Of a stretch of 64,000 nt of DNA, positions 17,410-26,765 are shown piece by piece. This DNA is from Bradyrhizobium canariense (GTDB lineage: Bacteria > Pseudomonadota > Alphaproteobacteria > Rhizobiales > Xanthobacteraceae). Below the pieces are notes generated by a model. The model had not been told where the DNA came from. It worked only from the letters and a program-made list of their open reading frames with translations, and made no database searches. The DNA lies in assembly GCF_019402665.1 (NCBI RefSeq), contig NZ_VSST01000007.1:27447-91446 (forward strand), in the 5' to 3' direction. A program made the translations under genes and the position numbers. Within the stretch, counting starts at the first letter, position 1. Every line of letters begins with the position of its first letter.

Positions 17410-19677
17410 CTACAACGCCAGGCCTTCAGCCTCGGCAAATTCCGTCAGCTTCTGCCGGATCGAGACGCTGCCGGCGGGCGCGTCCAGCAACGGGCCGAGC
17501 ATCGCTTCGGCCTTCTTGGCGTCGAGATCGATCACCATCGCCTTGACCGGGCCGAGCGCGGTGGCCGAGAGCGACAGCGAGCGATAGCCCATCGCGATCA
17601 GGGCCAGTGCGCCGATCGGCTTCGAGGCCATCTCGCCGCAGAGTGACAGCGATTTCTTCGCCTCCTGCGACTTGCGCGCGATGTCGCGCAGCGCACGCAG
17701 GATCGGCGCCGACATGGTGTCGAAGCGTTCGGAGACCTTTGCATTGCCGCGGTCGACCGCGAACAGGAACTGGAACAGATCGTTGGAGCCGACCGAGATG
17801 AAGTCGACCTTCTTGAGAAGCTCGTCGAGCTGATAGAGCAGCGCCGGCACCTCGACCATGGTGCCGATGTCGATCCGCTCCGGCAGTGTGTGGCCGTGCT
17901 GGCGCAGATAGGTCAGCTCGCGTTCGACCAGCGCCTTCGCCGAATCGAATTCACCCACCTCCGAGATCATCGGGAACATGATGCGCAACGCGCGGCCGCC
18001 GCCGGCGCGCAGCAGGGCGCGGATCTGGCCGCGCAACAGCCCGGGACGGTCGAGCCCGAGCCGGATCGCGCGCCATCCGAGCGCGGGATTCTCCTCGATC
18101 ACCGCCTCCATGTAAGGCAGCGCCTTGTCGCCGCCGATGTCGAGGGTGCGGAAGGTGACGGGCTTCGTGCCGGCGGCATCCAGCACGGTGCGATAGAGCG
18201 CGAGCTGGTCGCTGGTGCGCGGCAGGCTCTGGCCGACCATGAATTGCAGCTCTGTGCGGAACAGGCCGATGCCGGCGCTGCCGGTGTCCTCGATGTGCGG
18301 CAGGTCGATCGCGAGACCCGCATTGATCATCAGCTCGACCTTCTGGCCGTCTTTGGTGACGCAGGGCAGGTCGCGCAGCGCCAGATACTGCGCCTGGCGG
18401 CGGGCGCGGAAGCGCACGCGCTCCGCGAAGGCCGCTTCGACCTCCTGCGATGGGCGCACATAGATCATGCCGGAGGTACCGTCGACGATGACGGCGTCGC
18501 CGGGATCGGCGATACCAGGCGCGTTCGGGACTTCGCCGACCGCGGGAATGCCAAGCGCGCGCGCCACGATCGAGACGTGGGAATTGGCGGTGCCTTCTTC
18601 CAATATGATGCCGCGCAGGCGCTTGCGGTCGTAGTCGAGCAGCGCCGCCGGGCCCATCGCGCGCGCGATGACGATGGCATTGTCGGGCAATTGTTCGCGT
18701 GACGGCGCGTGATCCTGGCCGACCAGTTGCCGCATCAGGCGATAGCCGAGATCCTCGAGATCATGCAGCCGGTCGCGCAAATAGGGATCGGTCGAGCGCA
18801 GCATGCGCGCGCGGGTGTCGGATTGCACACGCTCGACGGCGGCTTCCGCCGTCAGGCCGGTGGCGACCGCCTCGTGCAGCTTGTGCGACCAGCCCTGGTC
18901 GTTGGCGAACATGCGGTAGGCTTCCAGCACCTCGCGATGCTCGCCGCCTTCCGCGACGTCGCCGCGCTCCAGCATGCGATCGAGATCGGCGCGCAGCTTG
19001 GCGAGCGCGGTGTCGAGCCGCTTGATCTCCTTCGGCAGGTCCTCGGCGATGTAGTCCTTGATGACGACGCGCGGCTCGTGCAGCACGACGTGGCCGAGCG
19101 CGATGCCTTCCGACAGGATGGCGCCGACCTTCTGCGCCGAATGGCGCGCGGCGGGCTCATGGCCCGGCTGGGCCAGCGCGGACAGCTCGCCTGAGGCGAT
19201 CAGCTCCGCCAGCACCATCGCCGTGGTCTGAAGCGCCTCGAGTTCCTCCTCGACATAGTTGCGCTTGGCGCGGTTCTGCACCACCAGCACGCCGAGCGTG
19301 TTGCCGGCGCGCAGGATCGGCACGCCGAGGAAGGAGTGGTAGATCTCTTCGCCGGTCTCCGGGCGGAACGAGAAGGCCGGATGGCTCTGCGCGTCGTTCA
19401 AGTTGAGAGGGGTTGCCTCGCTGGCGACCAGGCCGACAAGGCCCTCATGGGCGCTGAGCACGGTGTGGTGCACCGCCTCGCGGTTGAGGCCTTCGGTGGC
19501 ATAGAGCTCGAGCGTGTTGTCGACGCGCAGCACATAGACCGAGCACACCTCGGCCACCATGTTGGCGGCGATCAGCACCACGATCTTGTCCAGCCGCTCC
19601 TGGGCCGAGACCTGCTCCGCCATGGTTTCGCGGAGCCGTCTCAACAAGACGCGGGGACCTCCCGACGCGCTCCGCAT
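17410..19677 (-). CDS. ptsP: Phosphoenolpyruvate-protein phosphotransferase, nitrogen PTS enzyme I (EI-Ntr)
   Basis: The 755-residue protein has an N-terminal GAF domain (about 20-165), the NifA-like sensor of EI-Ntr, then the PTS enzyme I core. The phosphohistidine region is EGTANSHVSIVARALGIP (about residue 355-375) and the PEP-binding barrel follows with FRTELQFM, LDIGGDKALPYM and MFPMISEVGEF, then GSNDLFQF and LCGEMAS. It starts the phosphate relay EI-Ntr to NPr to EIIA-Ntr, which couples nitrogen status to potassium and carbon functions. A GAAGGAG site precedes ATG 19677. lysC upstream and prfA downstream match the common Rhizobiales order. Confidence 0.96.
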   Translation of the reverse strand: MRSASGGPRVLLRRLRETMAEQVSAQERLDKIVVLIAANMVAEVCSVYVLRVDNTLELYATEGLNREAVHHTVLSAHEGLVGLVASEATPLNLNDAQSHPAFSFRPETGEEIYHSFLGVPILRAGNTLGVLVVQNRAKRNYVEEELEALQTTAMVLAELIASGELSALAQPGHEPAARHSAQKVGAILSEGIALGHVVLHEPRVVIKDYIAEDLPKEIKRLDTALAKLRADLDRMLERGDVAEGGEHREVLEAYRMFANDQGWSHKLHEAVATGLTAEAAVERVQSDTRARMLRSTDPYLRDRLHDLEDLGYRLMRQLVGQDHAPSREQLPDNAIVIARAMGPAALLDYDRKRLRGIILEEGTANSHVSIVARALGIPAVGEVPNAPGIADPGDAVIVDGTSGMIYVRPSQEVEAAFAERVRFRARRQAQYLALRDLPCVTKDGQKVELMINAGLAIDLPHIEDTGSAGIGLFRTELQFMVGQSLPRTSDQLALYRTVLDAAGTKPVTFRTLDIGGDKALPYMEAVIEENPALGWRAIRLGLDRPGLLRGQIRALLRAGGGRALRIMFPMISEVGEFDSAKALVERELTYLRQHGHTLPERIDIGTMVEVPALLYQLDELLKKVDFISVGSNDLFQFLFAVDRGNAKVSERFDTMSAPILRALRDIARKSQEAKKSLSLCGEMASKPIGALALIAMGYRSLSLSATALGPVKAMVIDLDAKKAEAMLGPLLDAPAGSVSIRQKLTEFAEAEGLAL

Positions 19678-19946
19678 GAACCGTCAATCTCCTTCGTCAG
19701 CCGGGGCCGAAAGGGCCCGCGGCGGCTCGCCCAGAAATCCAGAAAAACAACAAATTTGCTCGTCCGGCGCCGGCCCCGGCGGTTGCCTGGGCCGAATCAG
19801 CACCGCCTCAACTGGGGCACAGTTTCTGGCAGCCCACCCTGTTCGCCGTATAGCGAATTGGGGCTTGTTTTGCCAAGCAAAACGCCTGCCAAACGCGAAA
19901 GTGTGGAGACCTCAGCGTTTGCTGCGACCGCTAAGAGAAAATTAGC

Positions 19947-21203
19947 CTACGCCTGATCGAGACCGTAGAGCGTGTGCAGCGTGCGCACCGCAAGCTCGGT
20001 ATAGGCGGTGTCGATCAGAACCGAGAACTTGATCTCGGAGGTTGTAATGGCCCGGATGTTGATATTCCGTCCTGCGAGGGCCGAGAACGCCTGGGCGGCG
20101 ACGCCGGCATGGCTGCGCATTCCGCTGCCGATCACCGAGATCTTGGCAACGTCGGTCGCGGTGTCGAGCCGGGCATAATTGATCTGGCTTTTGGCCGCGG
20201 TGATCGTCTCCTTGGCCCTGGTATAGTCGGCGGCCGGGACCGTGAAGGTGAGGTCGGTGGTCTTGCCGTCTTCGGAGACGTTCTGCACGATCATGTCGAC
20301 GTTGATGTTAGCATCGGCGAGCGGGCCGAAGATCGACGCGGCCACGCCGGGCTTGTCCTCGATCTGGCGTACCGAGATCTGGGCCTCGTCCTTCGAAAAG
20401 GCGATGCCGGTGACGACGTGGCTTTCCATGATCTCCTCCTCGCTGCAGATCAGCGTGCCGGGCGGCTGGTTGGCATGCGGGTCGATATCCTCGGGCTTGT
20501 CGAAGCTCGAGCGGACGAAAATCGGCATGTTGTGGACCATGCCGAGTTCCACTGAGCGGACCTGGAGCACCTTGGCGCCCTGGGAGGCCAGCTCCAGCAT
20601 GTCTTCGAACGCGATCTTGTCGAGCCGGCGCGCCTTCGGCACGATTCGCGGATCGGTTGTGTAGACACCGTCGACGTCGGTGTAGATGTCGCAGCGGTCC
20701 GCCTTGACGGCGGCGGCGATCGCCACGGCCGAGGTGTCGGAGCCGCCGCGGCCAAGCGTGGTGATGCGGTTGGTCTCTGGGTTGATGCCCTGGAAGCCGG
20801 CGATCACGGCGACTTCCTTGCGCTCCCTGAAGCGCTTGATGATCTCGCTGCCGTCGATGCCCTCGATCCGGGCCGAAGCATGGGCGTCGCTGGTCGTGAT
20901 CGGGATCTGCCAGCCCTGCCAGGAGCGGGCCTGGATACCCATGCCCTGAAGCACGATGGCAAGCAGGCCGGACGTCACCTGTTCGCCCGAGGCGACCACG
21001 GCGTCGTATTCGCGTGCGTCGTGCATCGGCGAGGCCTCGGTGCACCAGGCCACCAGCTCGTTGGTTTTACCGGACATCGCCGAGACGACCACGGCCACTT
21101 CATGGCCGGCGTCGACCTCACGCTTCACATGGCGTGCGACGTTGCGGATACGTTCGATGTTGGCGACGGATGTGCCGCCGAATTTCATCACGAGGCGGCT
21201 CAT
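19947..21203 (-). CDS. lysC: Aspartate kinase
   Basis: Aspartate kinase phosphorylates aspartate at the head of lysine, threonine, methionine and isoleucine synthesis. The 418-residue protein begins MSRLVMKFGGTSVANIERIR with the KFGGTSVA motif. TLGRGGSDTSAVAIAAA (about 150-166) is the second nucleotide/aspartate block, and YTDVDGVYTTDPRIV follows. Two ACT domains occupy the C-terminal third, implying feedback control by Lys and/or Thr. The 269-bp gap before ptsP shows no repeat or clear promoter. Confidence 0.97.
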   Translation of the reverse strand: MSRLVMKFGGTSVANIERIRNVARHVKREVDAGHEVAVVVSAMSGKTNELVAWCTEASPMHDAREYDAVVASGEQVTSGLLAIVLQGMGIQARSWQGWQIPITTSDAHASARIEGIDGSEIIKRFRERKEVAVIAGFQGINPETNRITTLGRGGSDTSAVAIAAAVKADRCDIYTDVDGVYTTDPRIVPKARRLDKIAFEDMLELASQGAKVLQVRSVELGMVHNMPIFVRSSFDKPEDIDPHANQPPGTLICSEEEIMESHVVTGIAFSKDEAQISVRQIEDKPGVAASIFGPLADANINVDMIVQNVSEDGKTTDLTFTVPAADYTRAKETITAAKSQINYARLDTATDVAKISVIGSGMRSHAGVAAQAFSALAGRNINIRAITTSEIKFSVLIDTAYTELAVRTLHTLYGLDQA

Positions 21204-21352
21204 GACGACGCGTGCATTCCCTCATAAGGATAAGTATGGTGACCCGCGCTGGACGGGTGCCTGCGATACCGACCGCGCGTATACAGAGGGGCGGGGCCGG
21301 GGGCAAGCAGGTTCCTGCGCGGGCCAATCCGGGCAATGGGTTATTCGAGGTC

Positions 21353-21820
21353 ATGGCGCGTTACATCGACGAGATCCTGCAACCGGGCGAGCGGGTGCTG
21401 TATTCGACCAATGCGCACTGGATCTTCTATTTTCCGGCGATCCTGGCCTGGATCGTGGCGCTGGTCCTGTTCGTCCTGTCCCGGCAAACCATCGTCGAGG
21501 GGCTCGTCCTGCTCTGTCTGGTCGCGGCCGGCCTAGTGGCTCTGGCGGCGCTGTACTGGACCGTGAAGGGCTGGTTCCATCGCTTTACCACCGAGACCGA
21601 CGTGACCAATTTGCGGGTCGTGCACAAGACCGGCTTCATCAAGCGCCGCACCTTCGAGATGGCGCTGGATAAGGTCGAGAGCGTCGATGTGAATCAGACC
21701 ATTCTCGGACGTATTCTCAACTATGGCGACGTGACCATCAATGGCGTTGGGGAAGGTCGCGAAACCATCCGGACCATCGCCTCGCCGCTCGCCTTCCGCA
21801 GTTCGATCACCACGCGGTAG
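21353..21820 (+). CDS. Membrane-anchored PH-domain protein (bPH2/YdbT-like)
   Basis: A 155-residue protein with two adjacent transmembrane helices (about 24-72: WIFYFPAILAWIVALVLF, then LVLLCLVAAGLVALAALYW) followed by a bacterial PH_2 (bPH2) domain: TTETDVTNLRVVHKTGFIKRRT and LDKVESVDVNQTILGRIL. ATG 21353, preceded by CGAGG, is preferred over the longer frame opening at 21212, whose N-terminus is unlike the family. The function of these membrane PH proteins is generally unknown. ubiG follows 15 bp downstream, so the two are likely co-transcribed. Confidence 0.85.
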   Translation: MARYIDEILQPGERVLYSTNAHWIFYFPAILAWIVALVLFVLSRQTIVEGLVLLCLVAAGLVALAALYWTVKGWFHRFTTETDVTNLRVVHKTGFIKRRTFEMALDKVESVDVNQTILGRILNYGDVTINGVGEGRETIRTIASPLAFRSSITTR

Positions 21821-21835
21821 GACCGCGCGCAACCC

Positions 21836-22609
21836 ATGAGCATGCAGCAAAATACTTCCGCTACCGCAAGCCCGCAGCCGGGCTCGACCGTCGACGCCGC
21901 CGAGATCGCGAAATTCTCAAAACTTTCGGCCGAGTGGTGGGACCCCAACGGCAAGATGGCGCCGCTGCACCGGATCAACCCGCTGCGGCTCGGCTACATC
22001 CGCGATGCCGCCTGCCGCAAGTTCGAGCGCAATTTGCGCAGCCTCAACTGCCTCGGCGGTCTGCGCGTGCTCGATATCGGCTGCGGCGCCGGCCTGCTCT
22101 GCGAGCCGCTGTCGCGCCTGGGTGCGCAGGTCATCGGCGTCGATCCGTCGGTCAGCAACATCGCGGCCGCGAAGCTGCATGCCGACAAGGCGCATCTCGC
22201 GATCGACTATCGCTGCACCACGGTTGAGGAGATCGACCCGCGCGAGCGCTTTGACATCGTGCTGGCGATGGAGGTGGTCGAGCACGTGGTCGACGTCGGC
22301 GTTTTCCTGAAGCGCTGCGCCGCGATGCTGAAGCCGAACGGGTTGATGGTGGTCTCGACGCTGAACAGGAACTGGAAGAGTTTTGCGCTCGCCATCGTCG
22401 GCGCCGAATATGTGCTGCGATGGCTGCCGCGCGGCACCCACGAGTGGAACAAATTCGTCACCCCCGACGAACTGACGAAATACCTGCTCGACAACCGCCT
22501 GGTCATCACCGAGCAGACGGGCGTCGTCTACTCACCCTTCGCCGACAAATGGACCCTCTCGTCAGACATGGACGTGAACTACATGGTGGTGGCGGAAGGC
22601 ATGGTGTGA
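21836..22609 (+). CDS. ubiG: Bifunctional 2-polyprenyl-6-hydroxyphenol methylase / 3-demethylubiquinol 3-O-methyltransferase
   Basis: UbiG carries out both O-methylations of ubiquinone synthesis. The 257-residue product has the family N-terminal block EIAKFSKLSAEWWDPNGKMA (about 24-43), motif I LRVLDIGCGAGLLCEPL (about 75-91) and DIVLAMEVVEHVVDV. The amphipathic membrane-binding insert region follows (LNRNWKSFALAIVGAEY). ATG 21842 is an alternative start two codons in. It ends just before a palindromic repeat. Confidence 0.95.
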   Translation: MSMQQNTSATASPQPGSTVDAAEIAKFSKLSAEWWDPNGKMAPLHRINPLRLGYIRDAACRKFERNLRSLNCLGGLRVLDIGCGAGLLCEPLSRLGAQVIGVDPSVSNIAAAKLHADKAHLAIDYRCTTVEEIDPRERFDIVLAMEVVEHVVDVGVFLKRCAAMLKPNGLMVVSTLNRNWKSFALAIVGAEYVLRWLPRGTHEWNKFVTPDELTKYLLDNRLVITEQTGVVYSPFADKWTLSSDMDVNYMVVAEGMV

Positions 22610-22635
22610 GGCGTTGCTGCTTCCAAACATTCGGC

Positions 22636-22770
22636 GTCGTCCTGGCGAAAGCCAGGACCCATTACCCCTGGGAGAAGTTGTGGCGCGAGACAGATAATCT
22701 CGAGTCTTCGCCAAACCACTCCCAGGGGTAATGGGTCCTGGATCTGCGCTTCGCTTGTCCAGGACGACGA
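22636..22770. repeat. Palindromic intergenic repeat (family B, copy 1)
   Basis: Inverted arms start GTCGTCCTGGCGAAAGCCAG and end CCAGGACGACGA, with inner arms GACCCATTACCCCTGGGAG and CTCCCAGGGGTAATGGGTC. A second long copy lies at 61223-61363 and a short arm-only version at 35509-35536. It separates ubiG from the next gene in tandem orientation. Confidence 0.85.
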
Positions 22771-22873
22771 TGAATTTGGCGATAGCATCGCTCCCATGAC
22801 GTTCGTGTGGTTGACCCATTGAACAGCTAGCGGCAGGTTGGCCGCAATCATTGGCCCTCCCACCCATTTCCCC

Positions 22874-23773
22874 ATGTTCACCATCGCCAGCCTCTGGATT
22901 CCCTTCACCGTCATTGCCGCGCTCGGCCAGGTCGCGCGCAATGCGATGCAGCGGTCACTGACAAAGCCGCTGGGGACTTGGGGCGCGACCAATATCCGCT
23001 TCCTATTCGGCTTTCCGTTCTCGCTCCTGTTCCTGGCAGTGGTGCTGGTTGCCACCGGCGATCATCTCGGCATGCCGCCCGGTGTGTTCTGGCCGTGGCT
23101 GCTGCTCGGCGCGCTCAGCCAGATCGTCGCGACCGGCCTGATGCTGCTCGCCATGAACGACCGCTCCTTCGTGGTGACGACGGCCTATCTGAAAACCGAG
23201 GCGATCCAGACCGCCATCTTCGGCTTCGTCTTCCTCGGCGATCATCTGACATGGCTCAAGGTTCTGGCGATCGTGATCGCGACAATCGGCGTCGTCATCA
23301 CCGCGCTACGGCCCGGTGGCGAGAAGAGTTTTGCCGAATTGAAGCCGACCATCACCGGTCTCGTCGCGGCGGCGGCGTTCGCGTTGTCAGCGGTCGGCTT
23401 CCGCGGCGCCATCATCAACGTGCCTGATGTCTCGTTCGTGACGGCGGCATCGTTCACGCTGGTGCTCGGCCTGTTCGTGCAGACGTTGATCCTGACGATC
23501 TATCTGCTCTGGCGCGCGCCAAAGGTGCTTCAGGGCATCCTTTCAATGTGGCGGCCCTCAATGCTGGCCGGCTTCACCGGCGCCTTCGCCTCGCAGTTCT
23601 GGTTCCTGGCGTTCGCGCTGACCGCCGCCGCCAATGTCCGCACGCTGGCCTTGATCGAGGTGCTGTTCGCGCAAGGCGTGGCCTATTACTCGTTCAAGCA
23701 GCCGATCGCGCCGCGCGAAATTATCGGCATCGCGCTGATCGTGCTCGGCGTGGCGGTGCTGGTGGGAGTCTAA
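22874..23773 (+). CDS. EamA/DMT-superfamily transporter
   Basis: The 299-residue polytopic protein begins MFTIASLWIPFTVIAALGQV, with about ten hydrophobic helices and duplicated EamA halves. The conserved stretch TAYLKTEAIQTAIFGFVFLGD ends the first repeat, and ALIEVLFAQGVAYYSFKQPI the second. A TTG at 22838 would add 12 residues; ATG 22874 is the first ATG but has no strong ribosome-binding site. The substrate is unknown. It shares four bases with the oppositely oriented DUF1178 gene. Confidence 0.85.
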   Translation: MFTIASLWIPFTVIAALGQVARNAMQRSLTKPLGTWGATNIRFLFGFPFSLLFLAVVLVATGDHLGMPPGVFWPWLLLGALSQIVATGLMLLAMNDRSFVVTTAYLKTEAIQTAIFGFVFLGDHLTWLKVLAIVIATIGVVITALRPGGEKSFAELKPTITGLVAAAAFALSAVGFRGAIINVPDVSFVTAASFTLVLGLFVQTLILTIYLLWRAPKVLQGILSMWRPSMLAGFTGAFASQFWFLAFALTAAANVRTLALIEVLFAQGVAYYSFKQPIAPREIIGIALIVLGVAVLVGV

Positions 23774-24255
23774 TTCCGATCTTCCGGCAGCGTCGGCAGC
23801 GGCGACACCTCGATGCCTTCGTCGATCAGCGACTTGGCCTCGTCGGGCGAGGCTTCGCCGTAGATCGGACGGTGCTCCTTGTCGCCGTAATGCATCGCGC
23901 GGGCTTCATTGGCGAATCGCTCACCGACATTGTCGGCGTTCTTCACGATGTGATCGCGCAGCTCTTTGAGCTTGGCGCGCAGCTCGCGCTCCTGCGCCAT
24001 CAACAGCGAGGTCGGTGCGGATTGCGCAGCCTCGGGCGCGGTCGTCGTGGCGGTGGGCTCAGGCGGCGGCGTGGCGCGTCCGCGGCCCTTCTTGCCGACG
24101 ATGCGCGGCGCCATGATCGCCTTGTCGACCTTGGCCGAGCCGCAGATCGGACAAGTCACGAGCCTGCGCTTCACCTGAGAATCGTACGCGGCCGAGCTCT
24201 GGAACCAACTCTCGAAGTCGTGGCTCCGGTCGCAGCGGAGCGCGTAGCGGATCAT
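23770..24255 (-). CDS. DUF1178 family protein
   Basis: The 161-residue protein begins MIRYALRCDRSHDFESWFQS, the conserved opening of the DUF1178 family. CDRSHDFESWF and TCPICGSAKV carry a Cys-x2-Cys pattern suited to a zinc ribbon. The C-terminus (GDKEHRPIYGEASPDEAKSL) is also family-typical. No reaction is established. It overlaps the nitrilase-family gene by ATGA, forming a coupled set with grxC. Confidence 0.92.
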   Translation of the reverse strand: MIRYALRCDRSHDFESWFQSSAAYDSQVKRRLVTCPICGSAKVDKAIMAPRIVGKKGRGRATPPPEPTATTTAPEAAQSAPTSLLMAQERELRAKLKELRDHIVKNADNVGERFANEARAMHYGDKEHRPIYGEASPDEAKSLIDEGIEVSPLPTLPEDRN

Positions 24256-25130
24256 GCCGATCCCCGCACCAGATGCAGGTGGTCCGGCCCGGCCTTGGGG
24301 TCGGCGACGCCGAAGCGGCGGCCGTGCTGGAGCGAGGGGATCGCGCGGCGCGCGGTCTCGACCTTGGCCGGATCGATTTGTGCCATGATGATGCCGGGCT
24401 CGACATCGCCTTCGGCGAGGATCTCGCCCCAGGGATCGATGATCAGCGAATGGCCATAGGTCTCCCGCTTGTTCTCATGCAGCCCTGCCTGCGCCGCGGC
24501 GAAGATGAAGCAACCGGTCTCGATCGCGCGCGCACGCAACAGCACGTGCCAATGCGCTTCACCGGTCTTGCGGGTGAAGGCCGAGGGCACCGTGATGAAG
24601 TACGCGCCGCTTTCGGCCAGCGCGCGGTAGAGCGCGGGGAAGCGGACATCGTAGCAAATCGTCAGCCCGACGCGGCCCCAGGGCAGGTCGGAGATCACGG
24701 CCGTCTCGCCCGGCTGGTAATTGGCGGATTCGCGATAGCTCTCGCCGTCAGGGAGCTCGATGTCGAACATGTGGATCTTGTCGTAGCTCGCGAGCACATT
24801 GCCCTCGGGCCCGATCAGGAACGAGCGGTTGACCGCTTTTTCGTCCGAAAAGCGCAGCGCCAGCGAGCCGACATGGATGTGGATCTTCAGTTCGGCCGCG
24901 AGCGCCCGGTACGCCCTCAGCGAGTTGTCGTCGTCTTGGCTCTGGAGGTGCTCGAACAGGGCCTTGCGGTTGAGCTGCATCATATTGCTGACTTCGGGCG
25001 TCTGCACGTAGTCGGCGCCATTGGCCGCAGCCTGGCGGATCAGCCTGGTGGCCTGCGCGAGGCTTGGCTCGGGCATCAGGCCGGTGCGCATCTGCACCAT
25101 CGCTGCCGTGAAGGTCCTGTTGTCGCTCAT
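24252..25130 (-). CDS. Carbon-nitrogen hydrolase (Nit1/deaminated glutathione amidase-like)
   Basis: A 292-residue nitrilase-superfamily enzyme. The Glu-Lys-Cys triad appears in YVQTPEVSNMM (Glu about 42), ASYDKIHMFD (Lys about 113) and GLTICYDVRFP (Cys about 154). Closest by eye to the Nit1/NitFhit-type branch, whose known activity is removal of deaminated glutathione, a repair function. The grxC neighbour, coupled through an ATGA overlap, fits a glutathione context; this assignment is an inference from family resemblance. Confidence 0.88.
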   Translation of the reverse strand: MSDNRTFTAAMVQMRTGLMPEPSLAQATRLIRQAAANGADYVQTPEVSNMMQLNRKALFEHLQSQDDDNSLRAYRALAAELKIHIHVGSLALRFSDEKAVNRSFLIGPEGNVLASYDKIHMFDIELPDGESYRESANYQPGETAVISDLPWGRVGLTICYDVRFPALYRALAESGAYFITVPSAFTRKTGEAHWHVLLRARAIETGCFIFAAAQAGLHENKRETYGHSLIIDPWGEILAEGDVEPGIIMAQIDPAKVETARRAIPSLQHGRRFGVADPKAGPDHLHLVRGSA

Positions 25131-25420
25131 GACTCCGCCTTGACGCTTTCGAGCATGGCGTCGAGCTTGCCTTCACGATCGAGCGCGTAGAGTTCGTCGC
25201 AGCCTCCGACATGGGTTCCGCCGATCCAGATCTGCGGGAAGGTCGAGCCCTCGCCGGAGCGATGGTACATCTCCTGGCGCCAGGACGGGTTCTTGGCGAT
25301 ATCCAACTCCGTGAACGTCGCCTTCTTGCGGGTCAGCAGCGACTTGGCGGCGGAACAATAGCCGCAGCCCGGCCTGGTGTAGATCTCGACAGCAGCGGTC
25401 ATCTTGTCTGGCGCTTTCAT
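25127..25420 (-). CDS. grxC: Glutaredoxin 3
   Basis: A 97-residue glutaredoxin with active site Cys19-Gly20-Tyr21-Cys22 (CGYC in place of the commoner CPYC). The glutathione-binding TFPQIWIGGTHVGGCDEL region follows. It reduces disulfides with glutathione. An internal ATG at 25402 is a possible alternative start. It lies 29 bp after comF and overlaps the nitrilase-family gene by ATGA. Confidence 0.94.
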   Translation of the reverse strand: MKAPDKMTAAVEIYTRPGCGYCSAAKSLLTRKKATFTELDIAKNPSWRQEMYHRSGEGSTFPQIWIGGTHVGGCDELYALDREGKLDAMLESVKAES

Positions 25421-25449
25421 GTCATGAATTCATTGAATTATATGGGACT

Positions 25450-26247
25450 TCACCGGCTCTCGACAACCCGGGCAAACACCAGCACGTCCACTTGCGCCGC
25501 CTTGGCCCGGAGCAGGGCTCGCGCGCAGGCATCCAGCGTCGCACCCGACGTCAGGACGTCGTCGATGAGGACAATGCGCCGACCCTGGACGTCCGCCTGA
25601 CGGTCCGGGGATACCTGGAATGCGCCCTGCACATTGGTGGCGCGCTGGGCCCGCGACAGGCCGATCTGCTGCTCGGTGGCGCGTACCCGGCGCAGCACCT
25701 CAGCTTTCACTTTCACCCCGCTCTGCCGCTCGATGATGCGTGCCAGGGCGCCGGATTGGTTGTAGCGGCGGCGCCAGGCCCGCCGCCAATGCAGGGGCAC
25801 CGGCACCAGCATGTCGGCGCCGGCGAGCAACTCGCCGCCCGCCCGCGCCATCCAGCGCCCCATGGCCGGCGCGAGATCAGTGCGGTCCTGGTATTTCAGC
25901 GCATGCACCAGGGTGCGCGCGACGTCGTCATAGCGCACCGCAGCGCGCGCCCGTTGGTAGGCCGGCGGGCTCGCAATGGCCTCCATCGATAGCATGTCGG
26001 GGCCGGGGTCATAGACGAAGGGAATGCCGAGCCGTGGGCAGTAGGGCCGTTCGATGAACGACAGCCGCGCCCAGCACGAAGCGCACACGCCCTCGCCATC
26101 GACCGGCTCGCGGCAGGACACGCACAGCGTCGGCAGCGCGATGTCGAGCGCGAGCCGTGGCAGATGGGCCAATACCCCGCGGCAGGCCTCGAGCGCGCCG
26201 CGCAGATGGCTGGAAATGGAGCGTGGTGGTGATGCCTCGGCGCCCAT
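25450..26247 (-). CDS. ComF family phosphoribosyltransferase-like protein
   Basis: The 265-residue protein has the double-zinc-ribbon-like start LCVSCREPVDGEGVCASCW (about 41-60) and CP in YCPRLGIPF, and a C-terminal type I phosphoribosyltransferase fold with the PRPP loop IVLIDDVLTSGATLDACA. In Bacillus and Haemophilus ComF is linked to DNA uptake; in alphaproteobacteria the role is undefined. It heads the minus-strand group comF-grxC-nitrilase-DUF1178. Confidence 0.92.
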   Translation of the reverse strand: MGAEASPPRSISSHLRGALEACRGVLAHLPRLALDIALPTLCVSCREPVDGEGVCASCWARLSFIERPYCPRLGIPFVYDPGPDMLSMEAIASPPAYQRARAAVRYDDVARTLVHALKYQDRTDLAPAMGRWMARAGGELLAGADMLVPVPLHWRRAWRRRYNQSGALARIIERQSGVKVKAEVLRRVRATEQQIGLSRAQRATNVQGAFQVSPDRQADVQGRRIVLIDDVLTSGATLDACARALLRAKAAQVDVLVFARVVESR

Positions 26248-26312
26248 TGGGCAAGGCTAGCGCCGTCCTGCGCCACGCTCAAGCCAATGGGCTGTTCTCG
26301 TCCGCGCCCGGC

Positions 26313-26627
26313 CTACGGCTCTTTCGGCAGCACGGGCCGGAAGAACGATCGCTCATAACGGCGAAAGCAGCGCGTTTGCCTTGCGAATTCGATCGCTTTC
26401 TGGACGTCCGGATCTTCGGCGCTGTCCTTCCGATATTGTTCGTACGCCGCGAAGCTCGGGAAGCTGAACATTGCGAGGGCGACGTCGCTCGCGCCTTCCG
26501 ATGGCAGGAAGTACCCGTGGTGGATGCCGCCGAATCTTGGCACCAGTTCCAGCCACATCCTGCCATAGGCTTCGAATTCGGCGAGCTTGTCCGGGGGGAT
26601 CTCGTATCGCAGATAACAGGTGATCAT
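26313..26627 (-). CDS. NIPSNAP family protein
   Basis: The 104-residue protein MITCYLRYEIPPDKLAEFEA matches the NIPSNAP ferredoxin-like fold (dimeric alpha/beta barrel superfamily). WLELVPRFGGIHHGYFLPSEG and SFAAYEQYRKDSAEDPDVQ are family blocks. The frame is open to 27113, but the part upstream of 26627 is unlike the family and antisense to the next gene; GGAGCG seven bases before ATG 26627 supports this start. Function unknown. Confidence 0.88.
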   Translation of the reverse strand: MITCYLRYEIPPDKLAEFEAYGRMWLELVPRFGGIHHGYFLPSEGASDVALAMFSFPSFAAYEQYRKDSAEDPDVQKAIEFARQTRCFRRYERSFFRPVLPKEP

Positions 26628-26765
26628 CGTTTGACGCTCCGGCGCCGCGGACCTGGTGCGCATTGCTAGTTTGGAACACGGGGGCCGGCGTCGGCCTCCA
26701 CGAGGCAAGGCTAGCGCCGCGCGCAGTGGATTGCCAGAACCAGCATGATCGGCGTAACCAGCGCC